Source: Alphaproteobacteria bacterium (GTDB taxonomy: Bacteria; Pseudomonadota; Alphaproteobacteria; Rickettsiales; UBA998). From it: DNA of 64,000 nt. Positions 48,838 through 58,080 of the stretch are shown in pieces. The stretch spans positions 1 to 64,000 of the forward strand of contig RDZH01000019.1 in NCBI GenBank assembly GCA_004293935.1, read 5' to 3'. Positions within the stretch are counted from its first letter, which is position 1, and the number at the start of each line of letters is the position of its first letter. A program made the translations under genes and the position numbers. Below the pieces are notes generated by a model, which was given only the letters and a program-made list of their open reading frames with translations, did not search any database and was not told the DNA's origin.

Positions 48838-50067
48838 TTACACAAACCGTTCTTGCCCAGTCGCTTTAACAGGCGTGACAACTTTTGGAGTTGCCGAAGG
48901 AGGGGCTACGCTTGCAACATCAGCCTCACCCTGAAGTTTTTCTTTTTGTGCAATAAGTGGTTCAAAAGCACCTTTCATTTGTGCTGCTGCAACAACAACA
49001 GGATTCTCGCGCATTGCTTGTAATGTAATCGGGCCAATAATACCATCTGGCTCGACACCAAGAGTTTTCTGAAGTTTTGTGATAGCTGCCACGGTTTTTT
49101 CACACCAAATACCACTTGATTCACAACCAAGTTGCCTTTGTATGCCTGCAATGACTTGAGGGTCAGAGTCAGGGCCAATATATTCGCCTTTTTTAACAAT
49201 GCCATCCACACCTACAAGCGTGCGTTGCGTATCACCCTCAATCACTTTCTTAGTTTCTACAGCGTGCGTCTCTAATGCCTTCAACTCATCCTGAGTTTTT
49301 GCCTGCGCTATTTGTGCCTTATTCTCTGCAATTTTCGCAGTTGCTGCTTGTTCAAGCATTTGTTCTTTCACTTTCTCAACATCACCACGAGCAACGATCG
49401 CGCCTGTTTCGTTATGCTTAAATGAACCCGCGCCAAAACGTCCAGTTAATTCAGTATGGGTCTCAGCAAAAATTTTGTTGACACTTTCTTTTAGTGGTGC
49501 TTTAGCTTGTTCAATACGTTGCCTTGCAACAGAATCTTGCAAAATTTCTCCTGTTTCCCTGTCTCTGTAGATACTAAATTCCCCGCCTCGCACGGTCTTT
49601 TTTTCTTCCGCAATACCCGCCAATATATGCACAGGATCTTGATCTTTGATTTCTGCTGGTGCAACATTTTTTGGTGCTACCGCTGGAACAGTTTCTTGCG
49701 CGACCGTTGCAACCTTTTCTTGTGGATGATTTTTTGCTTGCTCCGCAGCTATTTTCTTGAATAAAGAATCTTTTAGCTCATCAACTTGCGTATGCTCGAC
49801 TACTTCGCCCGTGTTTGATCGGTAATTTGTTACGCCACCACGCCCACCTATTGCTTCGTAATTAGATTTAATATAGTCATCTACTTGCGCTTGGATGTTT
49901 TTTTCTACTTGCGCGAACTTTTCTTGCGCTGCTTTCGCATCGATTGCTTGCCCAGTTTGTCTATCTTTATAGATCGTACCTTGCCCACCGCGAATATTTT
50001 TTACTTCAACATCTATACCAGCTATGGTCTGAATATCTTTATTTTCTGTCATATAATGCTCCATCAT
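48838..50067 (-). CDS. Hypothetical protein with two tandem ~100-aa repeats and a C-terminal peptidoglycan-binding-like domain
   Basis: Repeat units IAGIDVEVKNIRGGQGTIYKDRQTGQ... and LAGIAEEKKTVRGGEFSIYRDRETGE...; IAGIQRQLGCESSGIWCEKTVAAITKLQKTLGVEPDGIIGPITLQAM. Confidence 0.75.
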   Translation of the reverse strand: MMEHYMTENKDIQTIAGIDVEVKNIRGGQGTIYKDRQTGQAIDAKAAQEKFAQVEKNIQAQVDDYIKSNYEAIGGRGGVTNYRSNTGEVVEHTQVDELKDSLFKKIAAEQAKNHPQEKVATVAQETVPAVAPKNVAPAEIKDQDPVHILAGIAEEKKTVRGGEFSIYRDRETGEILQDSVARQRIEQAKAPLKESVNKIFAETHTELTGRFGAGSFKHNETGAIVARGDVEKVKEQMLEQAATAKIAENKAQIAQAKTQDELKALETHAVETKKVIEGDTQRTLVGVDGIVKKGEYIGPDSDPQVIAGIQRQLGCESSGIWCEKTVAAITKLQKTLGVEPDGIIGPITLQAMRENPVVVAAAQMKGAFEPLIAQKEKLQGEADVASVAPPSATPKVVTPVKATGQERFV

Positions 50068-50169
50068 GATTCAATGTAGAATGCCTTCATATATAAGCAT
50101 TCCTTGTGCTATACCAATAATCTAGCAACAAAATATGTCAATTTCATGACAAAATAAGCGTATGTTACA

Positions 50170-50739
50170 TTAATTTACCGCATCTAACGATAATAATGTC
50201 AAATGATGGTTGGTATAGACGCATATATCACCTGCAATCTTCATAGCTTTACGTGCCAAATCTTCCGCACTCATGCCCTCCACATCCAACAATGCGCGGG
50301 CTGCTGCTAAGGCATAATTCCCACCCGATCCAATGGCAGCGATGCCATCTTCAGGTTCAAGCACATCACCCGTACCGCTCAAAATGAGGGTAGTGCGTTC
50401 ATCTGCCACAATCATCATCGCTTCCAAACGACGCAAATAACGATCAGTACGCCAATCTTTGGCTAATTCTACGCAAGCACGCATTAATTGTTTTGGATGT
50501 TTTTCTAATTTCGCTTCAAGGCGTTCAAAGAGCGTGAAGGCATCTGCGGTTGCTCCTGCAAATCCTGTGATAATGCTGCCATCTGCAAGGGTACGCACTT
50601 TTTTGGCACTGGATTTAATGACAGTATGACCAAGGCTTACCTGCCCATCTCCTGCAATAACAACCTTATCGCCTTTGCGGACGCATAAAATAGTCGTAGC
50701 GTGCCATGAAGCATCAGATGATGATTGAGAATGGTTCAT
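50170..50739 (-). CDS. hslV: ATP-dependent protease subunit HslV
   Basis: [64 protein letters not shown]. Confidence 0.97.
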   Translation of the reverse strand: MNHSQSSSDASWHATTILCVRKGDKVVIAGDGQVSLGHTVIKSSAKKVRTLADGSIITGFAGATADAFTLFERLEAKLEKHPKQLMRACVELAKDWRTDRYLRRLEAMMIVADERTTLILSGTGDVLEPEDGIAAIGSGGNYALAAARALLDVEGMSAEDLARKAMKIAGDICVYTNHHLTLLSLDAVN

Positions 50740-50742
50740 ATA

Positions 50743-51066
50743 TTATCCTTTATGGTCTATTTTTGCGGGAGTGGGAAGTTTTGGCAATTCAAGCATTTGA
50801 TCATGGTTAAAGCCATATTCTTCCAACATACGCGCTCTGATTTCTTCGCTTGGTTCACCTTCACCGGATTCAATGATCACACCAAATTCTAACGGATCAA
50901 ATCCGTTGGGTAAGGATTGCGCCCGTATAAACGCATCCATCTCATCGCCACGCACTGCTACATACGCAAAAATGGGAGTGCCTTCGACATTTTCGCCACG
51001 TATTAGATTGATCATCACGGAATAGCGCAACGCTAATTCATCACTATGGCTACGTTCTTGTGTCAT
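50743..51066 (-). CDS. Hypothetical 107-aa protein
   Basis: Intact ORF directly upstream of hslV. Confidence 0.6.
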   Translation of the reverse strand: MTQERSHSDELALRYSVMINLIRGENVEGTPIFAYVAVRGDEMDAFIRAQSLPNGFDPLEFGVIIESGEGEPSEEIRARMLEEYGFNHDQMLELPKLPTPAKIDHKG

Positions 51067-51131
51067 GCTTTAACTCCTTATCGTTAGTAAAAATGAATAT
51101 AGTGAGCAATATATATTTTGTCTAGAAGGCA

Positions 51132-51890
51132 TCATGACATATGTTGTGCAATGCTATCATACGCAGCTTGTGCTAAGGCTTTGCGATGTTCATAATGTTC
51201 ACCAAGATGCAAAGGCGGCAAACAATGCACCACCACATCAATACGCTTAAATCCAGAAAAAATCCACAAATGCGATATGAGATATTGATCACCAAACCAC
51301 GCTATATGAGGCCATTGCGCCGCAGTAATGGGCGCACCATCGGCACAACGATACGCAATCGCAATAGGTTGTACGGCTAAAGGCGTATCACCATCCCATT
51401 GTTCCGCAAGGCTAAAAAGCGTTGGCTTGAAGGGTTTTAGGTTCTGCCCATCATTGGTTGTCCCCTCAGGGAAAACGCAAATACGATCCCCCCCACGCAA
51501 AGCAGCCAGCAAATCTTGTTGTGCTTTTTTGGATTTTGAGGGAGTACGGTCAACAAAAATCACATCGAATGCTTGCACCATTTGCCCAATAACAGGCCAG
51601 CGACGCACTTCGCTTTTAGGCGTGAAGCGTACCGAATCAATCGCACCAATGATCCCTACATCAAGGTAGCTGCAATGATTCGCAACCCATAGCGCAGGCG
51701 CAGGCGCAGGCGTGCCTTCTATCGTAAGTTTAATATGCCAAATCTTGAGGACATGACGGAAGGTAAAAATCTGTAATGCACGACGCTGTTTTTTTAAGCC
51801 CATTATTCCAAGCAAGGATAAGCACATCCAAAAAAAACTGACATACACAAACACCCCAAAAAAACTACTGACGCGACGAACCGATCTCAT
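51132..51890 (-). CDS. olsA: 1-acyl-sn-glycerol-3-phosphate acyltransferase family (OlsA-like)
   Basis: LWVANHCSYLDVGIIGAI (HxxxxD-like), CVFPEGTTNDG; ATGA overlap with OlsB-like gene. Confidence 0.8.
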   Translation of the reverse strand: MRSVRRVSSFFGVFVYVSFFWMCLSLLGIMGLKKQRRALQIFTFRHVLKIWHIKLTIEGTPAPAPALWVANHCSYLDVGIIGAIDSVRFTPKSEVRRWPVIGQMVQAFDVIFVDRTPSKSKKAQQDLLAALRGGDRICVFPEGTTNDGQNLKPFKPTLFSLAEQWDGDTPLAVQPIAIAYRCADGAPITAAQWPHIAWFGDQYLISHLWIFSGFKRIDVVVHCLPPLHLGEHYEHRKALAQAAYDSIAQHMS

Positions 51891-52723
51891 GCACCGCCAC
51901 CTGCAATACTATCTGGTGCATATTTCTGCATATATTTCTCTCCCACTCCCTGCGTGCGCACTACGATTAAAATATCTGTCGTAGAAAAATCATGATCCAA
52001 GAACGCCCCCTCCCCAACGCAGCCACCAATGCGCAAATATCCCTTAATCAAAGGGGGTAAAGCGAAAAAGGCTTTTTTCTTATCAATCTGCTCCGCAGGG
52101 ATGTTATCCATCGGGGCATAATGCTCAGGCAAAGCGCGAGGGCGTAGATGTTCTGGGGCGCGATGTTCATGATAGAGGTACGATAAGGCCTCCGCATGTT
52201 GGGATGGATCATCCCCTGCAAAACTTGCACAACCAAACATCACATCAATGTTATGATGCATAATATATTCGCCAATACCACGCCATAAAAGTTGCATCGC
52301 TACTTTGCTACGCACTTCAGGATGGGTACATGAACGCCCCAATTCTAAAATATGCCCATCATAGGCTTTGAGGCAATCAATGTTAAACTCACTTTCAGAA
52401 TAATAACGCCCAATGTTGGGCATATGCACATCACGCAGCAAGCGATATGTTCCAACAATGCGCGGTGATGCATCCTCTGCACCATGGTGACGTACCAACA
52501 AATGATCGCATACGGCATCAAAGGGATCGCCATCACGTTGAAGGCGTTGCTTCTCCTCACTCATGCCAAGCCCAAGCCCCAAACAAAAGACTTCATAGCG
52601 CAGGCGTTGCGCCTCGATCACTTCTTCTGCCGTCTGTGCTACAACAACGGAATAGTCACCCTGATGCACAGCAGCAAAAGGGATGGGATCAAAAAAGGTA
52701 GGAAGCCACGGATCATTTGTCAT
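51887..52723 (-). CDS. olsB: L-ornithine N-acyltransferase (OlsB / GNAT hemolysin-like)
   Basis: VVVAQTAEEVIEAQRLRYEVFCLGLG; ILELGRSCTHPEVRSKVAMQLLWRGIGEYI; PLIKGYLRIGGCVGEGAFLDHDFSTTDILIV. Confidence 0.85.
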   Translation of the reverse strand: MTNDPWLPTFFDPIPFAAVHQGDYSVVVAQTAEEVIEAQRLRYEVFCLGLGLGMSEEKQRLQRDGDPFDAVCDHLLVRHHGAEDASPRIVGTYRLLRDVHMPNIGRYYSESEFNIDCLKAYDGHILELGRSCTHPEVRSKVAMQLLWRGIGEYIMHHNIDVMFGCASFAGDDPSQHAEALSYLYHEHRAPEHLRPRALPEHYAPMDNIPAEQIDKKKAFFALPPLIKGYLRIGGCVGEGAFLDHDFSTTDILIVVRTQGVGEKYMQKYAPDSIAGGGA

Positions 52724-52730
52724 TTAAGCA

Positions 52731-52872
52731 CTAGGTTCTGTTAAATTTTCGCTGATGCGCTAGCGAAAATGGCGGATTGGTGAGAACCGCAACGGAGTGT
52801 ACTTAAGGTACATGAGTAGCGGAAGCGCAGCAAACCACCATTTGCAGCAAGCAGTAGTAGAAAAATCAACCG
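52731..52872. repeat. Palindromic dispersed repeat, family A (copy 3)
   Basis: TAGGTTCTGTTAAATTTTCGCTGATGCGCTAGCGAAAATGGC...GAGAACCGCAACGGAGTGTACTTAAGGTACATGAGTAGCGGAAGC...AGTAGTAGAAAAATCAACCGA, reverse complement of 39.3 kb copy. Confidence 0.88.
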
Positions 52873-53402
52873 AGTCTATAGCGTTCCATCGCTTCACGGA
52901 TGAGAGAAACAGCAGTTTCTTTATCTTTCCAGCCAACAATTTTCACCCACTTGCCTTTTTCTAAATCTTTGTAATGCTCAAAGAAATGTTGAATCTGATC
53001 CAACAAAATTTGCGGCAAATCCGTATAGTTTTTGATATTCTCATAGAATGGGAAAATTTTTGTAGTGGGAACAGCAAGGATTTTTTCATCCATCCCGCCA
53101 TCATCTTCCATCACCAGCACCCCAACAGGGCGCACAGGGATCACCGCACCCGCCACCACAGGCGCAGTAGAAACAACCAACATATCCGCAGGATCGCCAT
53201 CACCGGAAAGCGTGTGGGGTATGAATCCGTAATTGCACGGATAATACATGGCGGTATGCAGAAAACGGTCTACCATGAGCGCACCTGCATCTTTGTCAAA
53301 TTCATATTTAATCGGAGCAACACCCATAGGCACTTCGATAATTACATTCACTTCTTCAGGGGCATTCTTCCCGACAGATATTTGATCAATATTCACGCAC
53401 AT
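52866..53402 (-). CDS. ppa: Inorganic pyrophosphatase
   Basis: [58 protein letters not shown]. Confidence 0.97.
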   Translation of the reverse strand: MCVNIDQISVGKNAPEEVNVIIEVPMGVAPIKYEFDKDAGALMVDRFLHTAMYYPCNYGFIPHTLSGDGDPADMLVVSTAPVVAGAVIPVRPVGVLVMEDDGGMDEKILAVPTTKIFPFYENIKNYTDLPQILLDQIQHFFEHYKDLEKGKWVKIVGWKDKETAVSLIREAMERYRLG

Positions 53403-53499
53403 ACTCCAAAATTTCGTTATACCGCCTAGCTCTACAAAAAAAACGCAACTATTGCAATCTTTTTATGGCATCCAGACGCAACAATGCTATAAGAAACAC

Positions 53500-54297
53500 A
53501 TGACACACTCACTTCGTATTATTAGTTGGAACATTAATTCATTGCGCCTACGCTTGCCTTTGCTGGAACGTCTGACGCATGAAGCGCGCCCCGATATTAT
53601 CTGCTTACAAGAAACCAAAGTGGAAGATGCACTTTTTCCGCTTGATGCTGTGCGTGCGTTGGGTTATGAACATTGCGTCTTTCGTGGGCAAAAAAGCTAT
53701 CATGGTGTGGCGATTGCCTCCCGCATTCCTTTGAGTAATGTCGAGATCTGGGATGTGGTGGGTGATGCAAGTGCGCGCCATATTAGTGCAGCATTGGATA
53801 ATGGCATTCATGTGCATAATCTGTATGTGCCTGCTGGCGGAGATATTCCTGATCCTGCACTCAATCCTAAATTTGCAGAGAAACTCAGATGCGTACAAGA
53901 AATGACGCGACGCGCTGCCACCATGACGCAGCAACCAAGCATTTTGGTAGGGGATTTTAATATTGCGCCACTGGAACATGATGTATGGTCGCATAAACAA
54001 TTATCGGATGTGGTAAGCCATACGCCCATTGAAATAGAACATTGCCATGCGTGGCGTGAGGCTGGAGCATGGCGTGATGTTGCTCGTCACTTTGTGCCAC
54101 ACACAGAGAAGCTCTATAGCTGGTGGAGCTACCGTGCGCGAGATTGGAAGGCATCTAATCGTGGGCGCAGGCTGGATCATATATGGGTAAGTCCGCATCT
54201 TTATGATGCGTGCATTGCCTATGAGAGCTTCCCCCATATGCGCGATTGGGAGCAACCTTCCGATCATATCCCTATCATGTTGACATTTTCTCTTTGA
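53500..54297 (+). CDS. xthA: Exodeoxyribonuclease III
   Basis: RIISWNINSLRLRLPLLERL; DIICLQETKVED; VGDFNIAPLEHDV; NRGRRLDHIWVSPHL; SDHIPIMLTF. Confidence 0.95.
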   Translation: MTHSLRIISWNINSLRLRLPLLERLTHEARPDIICLQETKVEDALFPLDAVRALGYEHCVFRGQKSYHGVAIASRIPLSNVEIWDVVGDASARHISAALDNGIHVHNLYVPAGGDIPDPALNPKFAEKLRCVQEMTRRAATMTQQPSILVGDFNIAPLEHDVWSHKQLSDVVSHTPIEIEHCHAWREAGAWRDVARHFVPHTEKLYSWWSYRARDWKASNRGRRLDHIWVSPHLYDACIAYESFPHMRDWEQPSDHIPIMLTFSL

Positions 54298-54305
54298 GGT
54301 TATTT

Positions 54306-55286
54306 ATGCGTAGATTATTATTGTCCTGTTGCGTATGGCTTGTAAGTTCCTTTGCGAACGCTGCTCCGTTTACCCTAGAAATACCTGTGCGTTGCACTAT
54401 TGGTCAGGATTGCTTTATTCAAAATTATGTCGATCAAGGCAAAGGTGATCTGCATCATGATTTCCGTTGCCGTCCTTTGTCCTATAATGGGCATACGGGT
54501 ACAGATATACGCACCGGCATCATCGATATGAGCAAAAAATCGCCAGAGGTACTCGCAAGTGCTGATGGTGAAGTATTGCGGATGCGGGATGGCGAGGAAG
54601 ATCGCATCATTACCAGCGATGATCCACATGATCCCAAAGGATGCGGTAATGCTGTGATCCTAGGTCATGCAGGCGGGTGGGAAACATCGTATTGTCATCT
54701 TCGTAAAGATAGCATTGTGGTGAAGCCTCAACAAAAGGTGAAGGCAGGGGATGTGTTGGGGCAGATAGGGCTTTCAGGACAAACCGAATTTCCGCATGTG
54801 CATCTGCAAGTGCGCAATCCTCAAGGCATCATTGTTGATCCGTTTAATGCGCAGCCAATAGAGACAGGATGTTCTGTCCGCCAAGAGCAATTATGGAGCG
54901 ATAAAGCGCGCCAGCATCTCAACATCAATGATGCGGGTGTATTAGCCGTGGGTGCAGCAAGTCAGGTGGTGGCAAAAAATGATGTGCTTATGGCACGCCA
55001 TAGTCACACGCAATTTTCCACTGAAGCCCCTGCCCTTGTGCTATGGGTGCTTACCTATGGTCTAAAAAAAGGAGATGAATTGTTCATGATCCTGCTTGCC
55101 CCTAATGATGAAACCATGGTCGAAAATCGCACGAAATTTACCAGTTTCAAAGCCCAATCACTGGATTTTATCGGCAAGAAAAAAAGTAAGGATGCATGGG
55201 CGGTTGGCACGTATGAAGGCATTGTGAGCGCATCGCGCAAGGGTACAACATTATTTGATCGCACCTTCACTTTTGAGGTAAAATAA
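54306..55286 (+). CDS. M23-family metallopeptidase (LytM domain)
   Basis: Signal peptide MRRLLLSCCVWLVSSFANA; GHTGTDIRTG, NAVILGHAGGWETSYCHLRKDSIVV, FPHVHLQVR. Confidence 0.88.
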   Translation: MRRLLLSCCVWLVSSFANAAPFTLEIPVRCTIGQDCFIQNYVDQGKGDLHHDFRCRPLSYNGHTGTDIRTGIIDMSKKSPEVLASADGEVLRMRDGEEDRIITSDDPHDPKGCGNAVILGHAGGWETSYCHLRKDSIVVKPQQKVKAGDVLGQIGLSGQTEFPHVHLQVRNPQGIIVDPFNAQPIETGCSVRQEQLWSDKARQHLNINDAGVLAVGAASQVVAKNDVLMARHSHTQFSTEAPALVLWVLTYGLKKGDELFMILLAPNDETMVENRTKFTSFKAQSLDFIGKKKSKDAWAVGTYEGIVSASRKGTTLFDRTFTFEVK

Positions 55287-55435
55287 TTGATGCATCATGG
55301 ACGCAAGAATGACATACGCCTTCCTAACAGATTATGACGAGGCATTGTTTATCTTTTGGCATTGAATCTTCCTATAGTGCTATAGTATAACCAATGCATC
55401 ACCGTGTCTTACCCACATACGCAGGAATAGTACCC

Positions 55436-56587
55436 ATGGCAAAACATTTAGAATCACTCTACGTCAAGAATTTTCGCTGCCTCGATGAACTCACCATTGA
55501 TCGCCTTGGGGATGTGAATTTGCTGGTGGGAGGGAATAATTCAGGCAAAACCACGGTGCTGGAGGCGTTGGAAGTATTTGCACTTAAGGGACTCAAAGCT
55601 GTCTTAAGGTACATCGCATCATCACATGATGAATATAATAGAGAAGTTGCCGATGAACTGGATGAAAATGACTGTGTCGACATTGTTGAAGTTTTGTTCA
55701 ATGGTCGGAAATTCTCTGATGATGAGAACGAATTTATCGCAATAGGGGAACATGCTGAATCAAATAATCTTTTGAAAATTGCAGATACCTACTATTATAC
55801 TACTCATTCCACCAAATCACACGATGACGGAGATGAGATTAGTATCAAGAAGAACATTGTCAGAAAAAATGAATTGGATTCGCACAAAGAAAGGTCTTTG
55901 AAGAAAGCTATTCGTATTTCCTATAAACAGGATGCTGCATTTCTGCCAAAGTCAATTTCTGGTTTCATGAACTGTAATTTTATTCCATCTAATACGTTTT
56001 TAAATTTCGGTCTAGCAGAACAGTTGGGAGGCATTGCAAAAGATGGAGAACTATCTAAAGTCATTAAAATACTTCAGATCATTCATAAAGATATTGAGGA
56101 TATTAGAACACGCACCATCACCATAGAAAGCAAAAACAATCTTTTATCTGATAGAATTTCTGGTTTTTCACCACAGTCACAAACAAAAACTATTATTGAT
56201 GTCAAAGTCACAAGTGATCCCCGTTATTTCCCCCTTAAAAGCATGGGTGAAGGCGTATCGCGCATCTTACAAATCGCACTTCATGCCTATGATGCCAAAG
56301 ACGGCATCCTCCTCATTGATGAACTAGAAAATGGCTTGCATTATTCCATCCAAGAAAAAGTGTGGGAATGGCTGTTTGAACTTGCCAAACAGTATAATAT
56401 GCAAATTTTTGCAACGACACATAGCAAAGACGTTATTGAAAATTTCAATAACGTTGCTCAAGCACGGGAAGAAGAAGGGATATTGATTTCATTGGGCAGA
56501 AGTCGATCAGGAAAGTTAGTATCGAATCCTTATAGTGAGGAAGATCTTGATGTCTATGTCACGACTGGAATGGAAGTACGCGGATGA
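55436..56587 (+). CDS. AAA ATPase (OLD/AAA_15-like)
   Basis: YVKNFRCLDELTIDRLGDVNLLVGGNNSGKTTVLEALEVFAL (Walker A); GILLIDELENGLHYSIQEKVWEWLFELAKQYNMQIFATTHSKDVIENF. Confidence 0.9.
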   Translation: MAKHLESLYVKNFRCLDELTIDRLGDVNLLVGGNNSGKTTVLEALEVFALKGLKAVLRYIASSHDEYNREVADELDENDCVDIVEVLFNGRKFSDDENEFIAIGEHAESNNLLKIADTYYYTTHSTKSHDDGDEISIKKNIVRKNELDSHKERSLKKAIRISYKQDAAFLPKSISGFMNCNFIPSNTFLNFGLAEQLGGIAKDGELSKVIKILQIIHKDIEDIRTRTITIESKNNLLSDRISGFSPQSQTKTIIDVKVTSDPRYFPLKSMGEGVSRILQIALHAYDAKDGILLIDELENGLHYSIQEKVWEWLFELAKQYNMQIFATTHSKDVIENFNNVAQAREEEGILISLGRSRSGKLVSNPYSEEDLDVYVTTGMEVRG

Positions 56588-57309
56588 AGACTACTAAAAA
56601 ACGGCTACTCGTAGAAGGGATGAGTGATGCTGCTTTTTTACGTTCATTGCTGGATGCCATGATCGAAAAAAAACAGAAAGAAATTGCTATTTCGCCTAAA
56701 GAAAAACTTGAAGTAAATGCTGTAAATGTTCAACCAGTGCGAGGAAAACCTTACATTTTAACAAATTCATTAAAGAAAGAAATAAGAAGTAGCACGCAAG
56801 GGTTTGTTACTCATTTGGGCATCGTAATCGATGCAGACTATCCAACATCAGATAATGGGATGCTGGGCAAAGGTTATGCGGATACTCTAGCAGAAGTAGA
56901 AAGCAGGATAATTCCGCATGGTTATCCTGCTTTTAGCCGTGTCGAACATAGCTCAGGATGGATAACGCACCATCCAGATTCAGATTATTGCACCATAGGA
57001 TTATGGATTATGCCAAATAATCAGGATGATGGGATGTTAGAAGATTTTATGATTACTAATCTGAAACAAGAATATGCATCGTTCATGCAAGAAGCGAAAG
57101 AGATTATTGAAACAAAGCAAGAGCAAGATTATATTGGCAAATATGATGTTAGACATCATCAAAGTAAAGCACAGTTTGGCACATGGAAATCATGGTATCA
57201 CAAACCAGATGATTTTATTACCATTGATAAAATGGATGATACGAAACAAGGGGTCAAGCATTTGAAAGCGTGGCTAAGAGCAGTATACAATATAAATGAA
57301 GGCACATGA
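56584..57309 (+). CDS. DUF3226/TOPRIM-like protein, partner of the AAA ATPase
   Basis: KKRLLVEGMSDAAFLRSLLDAM and GIVIDADYPT toprim-like acidic motifs; 4-nt overlap with ATPase. Confidence 0.78.
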   Translation: MKTTKKRLLVEGMSDAAFLRSLLDAMIEKKQKEIAISPKEKLEVNAVNVQPVRGKPYILTNSLKKEIRSSTQGFVTHLGIVIDADYPTSDNGMLGKGYADTLAEVESRIIPHGYPAFSRVEHSSGWITHHPDSDYCTIGLWIMPNNQDDGMLEDFMITNLKQEYASFMQEAKEIIETKQEQDYIGKYDVRHHQSKAQFGTWKSWYHKPDDFITIDKMDDTKQGVKHLKAWLRAVYNINEGT

Positions 57310-57315
57310 CATAAC

Positions 57316-58080
57316 ATGAACAACACCCATCACACAACCGATTTTCATGCAACGCACTTTGGCTTTGAAGAAGTAGCGCAGCAGCATAAACATGAGAAAG
57401 TGCGCGAGGTATTTGATCGCGTGGCGAACCGTTATGATCTAATGAATGATCTAATGAGTGCGGGGATGCATCATCTATGGAAGCAACGCCTTATCGATGC
57501 GGTACGCCCTACCCCCTCCATGCATCTGCTCGATGTCGCGGGTGGCACGGGGGATATTGCGTTTCGTTTTCTAAAGCGTGGCGGATGCCATGTGACCATC
57601 TCTGACATTAATGAAGAAATGCTGAAAGTTGGGCGTGCGCGTGCCATTGATGCAGGCATGGATGTACGCCGCATGACGTGGCTTCCTGCTAATGCTGAAG
57701 AATTACCATGCCATGATGCTTCTTTTGATGCCTATACGGTGAGTTTTGGGATTCGCAATATGACCTACCTCGACAAGGTATTATCAGAAGCCTATCGTAG
57801 CTTAAAAATGGGGGGGCATTTCTTATGTTTGGAATTCTCTATGCCCACACATTCATGGTTGCAGCGTATCTATGATGCCTATTCATTCCGTGTGATTCCC
57901 GCTTTGGGTGAAAAAATCGCTGATGATCGTGCCTCCTATCAATATTTGGTGGAGTCCATACGGCAATTCCCCAAGCCTGAAGCGTTCATGCAGTTGATGC
58001 GTGATGCAGGGTTTGCTCGCGTGCAAGCAACGCCGATGAGTGGCGGGTTGGTGGTGATGTATTCTGGCTGGAAGGTATGA
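57316..58080 (+). CDS. ubiE: Ubiquinone/menaquinone biosynthesis C-methyltransferase
   Basis: KVREVFDRVANRYDLMNDLMSAGMHHLWKQRLI; LLDVAGGTGDIAFRFL; FGIRNMTYLDKVLSEAYRSLKMGGHFLCLEFS. Confidence 0.97.
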   Translation: MNNTHHTTDFHATHFGFEEVAQQHKHEKVREVFDRVANRYDLMNDLMSAGMHHLWKQRLIDAVRPTPSMHLLDVAGGTGDIAFRFLKRGGCHVTISDINEEMLKVGRARAIDAGMDVRRMTWLPANAEELPCHDASFDAYTVSFGIRNMTYLDKVLSEAYRSLKMGGHFLCLEFSMPTHSWLQRIYDAYSFRVIPALGEKIADDRASYQYLVESIRQFPKPEAFMQLMRDAGFARVQATPMSGGLVVMYSGWKV

